Shown here piece after piece: positions 61,936 to 64,000 of a DNA stretch of 64,000 nt. The DNA lies in the NCBI RefSeq assembly GCF_041270065.1, contig NZ_CP065958.1:1674001-1738000 (forward strand), in the 5' to 3' direction. The position numbers and the translations under genes were made by a program. A model generated the notes under the pieces. It ran no database searches, was not told the origin of the DNA, and saw only the letters and a program-made list of their open reading frames with translations. Each line of letters starts with the position of its first letter. The stretch's first letter is position 1. This stretch comes from Streptomyces fradiae (GTDB lineage: Bacteria > Actinomycetota > Actinomycetes > Streptomycetales > Streptomycetaceae).

Positions 61936-64000
61936 GTGAGCATCGAGGTCTTCCGGGACGCCTGGGGCGTGCCGCATCTGCGGGCCGCCGACCCCCGGGA
62001 ACTGGCCCGCGCCCAGGGCCTGGTGACCGCCCGGGACCGGGCCTGGCAGCTGGAGGTCGAGCGGCACCGGGCACAGGGCTCCAGCGCGGCGTTCCTGGGC
62101 GCGGCGGAGACCGGCTGGGACGTCTTCGTACGGCAGGCCCGGCTCGCCGACACCGCGCGCCGCTGCCACGACCGGCTGGACGCGGAGACCGCGGCCTGGG
62201 TGCGGGCGTACGTGGACGGGGTCAACGAGGGCCTCGCGGAGGGCGCCCGGCGAGCCCCCGAGTTCGCGGCGACCGGGCTGCGGCCGGGGCGCTGGGAGCC
62301 CTGGACGCCGCTGGCCGTCTGGCTCTCCACCCACATCCTCTTCGCCGGCTTCCCCACCAAGCTGTGGCGCGACCGGGTCGCGGCCCGGCTCGGCGAGGAG
62401 TGGACCGAGCTCTTCGCCGCCGACGGCCCGGGCACGGCCGGCTCCAACGGCTGGCTGCTCTCCGGCGCGCGGACGGCGAGCGGCGCCCCGCTCGTCGCCG
62501 GCGACCCGCACCGCTTCATCGAGGCGCCCGGCGTCTACCAGCAGATCCGCCTCTCCTGCCCCGACTACGACGTCCTCGGCCTCGCCGTCCCCGGCGTCCC
62601 CGGCCTCCCCCACTTCGGCCACGCCGGCCGCGTCGCCTGGGCCATCACCAACGCCATGGCCGACTACCAGGACCTCTACCGCGAACGTCTCCGCCGCCTC
62701 CCCGACGGCCGCATCGAGGCCCTCGGCCCGACCGGCTGGGAACCGGCCACCGCGCACACCGAGACGGTACGGGTACGGGGCGCCGACGCCCCGGTCCACG
62801 TCGAGGTCGTGGAGACGGCCCGCGGGCCGGTGATCATCGGCGCGGGTGGCGCGCAGGGCGCCTTCGGCGCCGGGGGCGGGGCGGGCGCGGCCGACGGGGC
62901 CGAGGCCGCGGGCGGGGGTGCGCGCCGCAAGGCGGGCACGGGCGACGGCGCGGGCGAAGCCACCGAGCCGGATGGCCCGGCAGGCGCCTTCGGCGCCGAG
63001 GGCCACGATGCGCCCCGCGAAGCCGCACGAACCCGGGCGGAGGACGGCGCCAGCGGTGCCGCCGAGCCGGACGGTACCGGGACGGACGCCACGGGAAGCG
63101 CCTTCGGCGCCAGGCGCGGGGCGGGGGCGGCTGACGGGGCCGGGGCCCACCAGGGCGCGGGCGGGGGTGCGCGCCGCGAGGCGGGCCTGGCCCGAGCGGA
63201 CGGCGCCGAGCCGGACGGCACCCAGGCCGAGCACACGGCCGGCGCCTTCGGCGCCAGGCGCGGGAAGCAGGCGGGCGGGGCCACCGAGGTCGGGGCCCAG
63301 GCCGGCCGGGCCGGCACGGCCCCGGTGGACGGCGACGCCGAGCCGGACGGCGTCGGCCCTGTCGAGTGGGAGGCCATCAGTCTGCGACACCCGCCCCGGG
63401 TCACCGGGGAGTTGGGGTTTGCCGCGCTGCCGGCGCTGTTGCGGGCGCGGAGTGTCGGGGAGGTGGATCGGGCGCTCGGGGGGTGGGTGGAGCCGGTCAA
63501 TGTCGTGCAGGCCGCCGATGTGGACGGGGGGCTGCTGCACCGGGTCGCCGGGCATGTCCCGGTGCGGGAACGGGCGAACGCGCTGCGGGTGGTGCCCGCG
63601 TGGGAGGCGCGGCATGGCTGGGCGGAGGCGCCCGCGCCGCTGCCGCGCGCCGAGGTCGGTGCCGAGGGGTACGCCGTGATGGCCAACGCGCGCGGGCTGG
63701 CCGCGCCGCTGGGCGTCGAGTTCGCGCCGCCGCACCGCGCCGAGCGGATAGGCGCGCTGCTGGCGGCCTCCGACACGTGGACCCCGGCCGCGACCGCCGC
63801 CGTGCACGCCGACACCGACAACCCGTCCGCGCGGCGGCTCCTGGAGCGGATCGGCGCCACCGACGAGGCGGCGCTCTCCTCCGCCGCCCGCCGGGTGCGG
63901 GCGACGCTGCTCGGCTGGGACCGGCGGATGGAAGCCGAAAGCACGGACGCCGGCCTCTACGCGGCGGTGCGCGGCGCGGTCGTGCGGCGCGTCACGGCCC
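61936..64000 (+). CDS. Penicillin acylase family Ntn hydrolase with a repeat insertion (3' end outside window)
   Basis: Start GTG 61936 (MSIEVFRDAWGVPHLRA, the family's N-terminal block). The precursor is cut at Gly-Ser170: GSNGWLLSGARTASG opens the beta chain with the nucleophilic Ser. GDPH and FGHAGRVAWAITN are further family blocks. No signal peptide is seen, so it is probably cytosolic. Between GPVIIG (about residue 300) and EWEAISLRHPP (about 478) lies low-complexity Gly/Ala/Arg/Glu sequence absent from relatives. An iron box sits upstream. The frame is open to the window end. Confidence 0.88.
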   Translation, partial: MSIEVFRDAWGVPHLRAADPRELARAQGLVTARDRAWQLEVERHRAQGSSAAFLGAAETGWDVFVRQARLADTARRCHDRLDAETAAWVRAYVDGVNEGLAEGARRAPEFAATGLRPGRWEPWTPLAVWLSTHILFAGFPTKLWRDRVAARLGEEWTELFAADGPGTAGSNGWLLSGARTASGAPLVAGDPHRFIEAPGVYQQIRLSCPDYDVLGLAVPGVPGLPHFGHAGRVAWAITNAMADYQDLYRERLRRLPDGRIEALGPTGWEPATAHTETVRVRGADAPVHVEVVETARGPVIIGAGGAQGAFGAGGGAGAADGAEAAGGGARRKAGTGDGAGEATEPDGPAGAFGAEGHDAPREAARTRAEDGASGAAEPDGTGTDATGSAFGARRGAGAADGAGAHQGAGGGARREAGLARADGAEPDGTQAEHTAGAFGARRGKQAGGATEVGAQAGRAGTAPVDGDAEPDGVGPVEWEAISLRHPPRVTGELGFAALPALLRARSVGEVDRALGGWVEPVNVVQAADVDGGLLHRVAGHVPVRERANALRVVPAWEARHGWAEAPAPLPRAEVGAEGYAVMANARGLAAPLGVEFAPPHRAERIGALLAASDTWTPAATAAVHADTDNPSARRLLERIGATDEAALSSAARRVRATLLGWDRRMEAESTDAGLYAAVRGAVVRRVTA
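62836..63360 (+). repeat. In-frame repeat array inside the acylase gene
   Basis: GGCGCCTTCGGCGCC, a self-complementary 15-mer, occurs at 62857, 62983 and 63241, and with one change at 63097. Spacings are 126, 114 and 144 bp, all multiples of three, and encode GAFGA each time. Between them lie longer shared stretches, notably around 62872-62938 and 63112-63186 (GAADGAxA.., GGGARRxAG). This is an intragenic expansion of roughly 525 bp that keeps the reading frame. Confidence 0.85.

Noticed and set aside
62857..63255. The self-complementary 15-mers as intrinsic terminators
   Set aside because: They lie in frame inside an open coding region, are spaced in multiples of three and encode the same GAFGA motif; a repeat expansion explains them better.

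Overview
The window is high-GC DNA with strong third-position GC bias, GTG and TTG starts, purine-rich ribosome-binding sites and typical actinomycete families (SCO1860-type LAETG protein, FHA-fused ABC transporter, DUF3099, DmdR-type iron box, Streptomyces-type Pho box). From memory, gene content and order match the SCO1808-SCO1860 part of a Streptomyces chromosome. It reads as mostly conserved core chromosome with a few accessory patches. I saw no rRNA, tRNA, transposase or prophage gene.

Layout. 1-9 kb: the N-terminal 704 codons of an FHA-ABC transporter, serB, sixA with a small membrane protein, a CynX/NimT-type MFS exporter with a 38-residue partner peptide facing a GntR regulator across paired palindromes, a secreted protein, and the fabG-fabI pair. 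9-18 kb: tldD-tldE, tyrS, small membrane and zinc-site proteins, moaA, and an acetate-type Na+/solute symporter with its DUF485 partner. 18-24 kb: a secreted subtilase, a class III CoA-transferase, a zinc alcohol dehydrogenase, a lysoplasmalogenase/sterol-desaturase pair and a VIT-type metal carrier. 24.5-29.5 kb: a compact operon (acetoacetate decarboxylase-like, SDR, two COG2159 amidohydrolases) facing a TetR gene over a perfect 15-bp palindrome. 29.7-34.5 kb: a BRCT-bearing DEDDh exonuclease, a Cys-rich mini-protein, SURF1, a GH15 enzyme and an SDR without the usual catalytic Tyr/Lys. 34.5-37.6 kb: an Asp23/AmaP envelope-stress cluster. 37.6-49.2 kb: enoyl-CoA hydratase, a small HTH protein, an ABC-F ATPase, a zinc metallopeptidase, a VOC protein, a 1335-residue secreted repeat protein, a helical-repeat protein and an alpha/beta hydrolase whose nucleophile position is Gly. 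49.4-51.1 kb: a Pho-box-preceded Pit phosphate transporter.

51.2-60.5 kb is a cobalamin block: a B12 riboswitch, cobD, cobQ, a ChlI/ChlD-type chelatase motor, cobO and cobB, then a convergent ZIP transporter and a continuous cobE-cobC frame. The large chelatase subunit cobN, which I recall lying between cobQ and the chelatase motor in S. coelicolor, is absent here. In its place is a 172-bp gap holding one type I-E-like CRISPR repeat, a 33-nt spacer, a decayed second repeat, and a 23-codon ORF with a strong Shine-Dalgarno that overlaps the chelatase start.

The window ends with an LAETG sortase substrate and, divergently, a penicillin-acylase-type Ntn hydrolase behind a near-perfect iron box. 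Its catalytic chain is interrupted by about 170 residues of in-frame low-complexity repeats. The most unusual signals are the CRISPR-like unit at the cobQ/chelatase junction, the repeat-invaded iron-box acylase, the cobE-cobC fusion, the Cys-patterned giant secreted protein and the Ser-to-Gly hydrolase.
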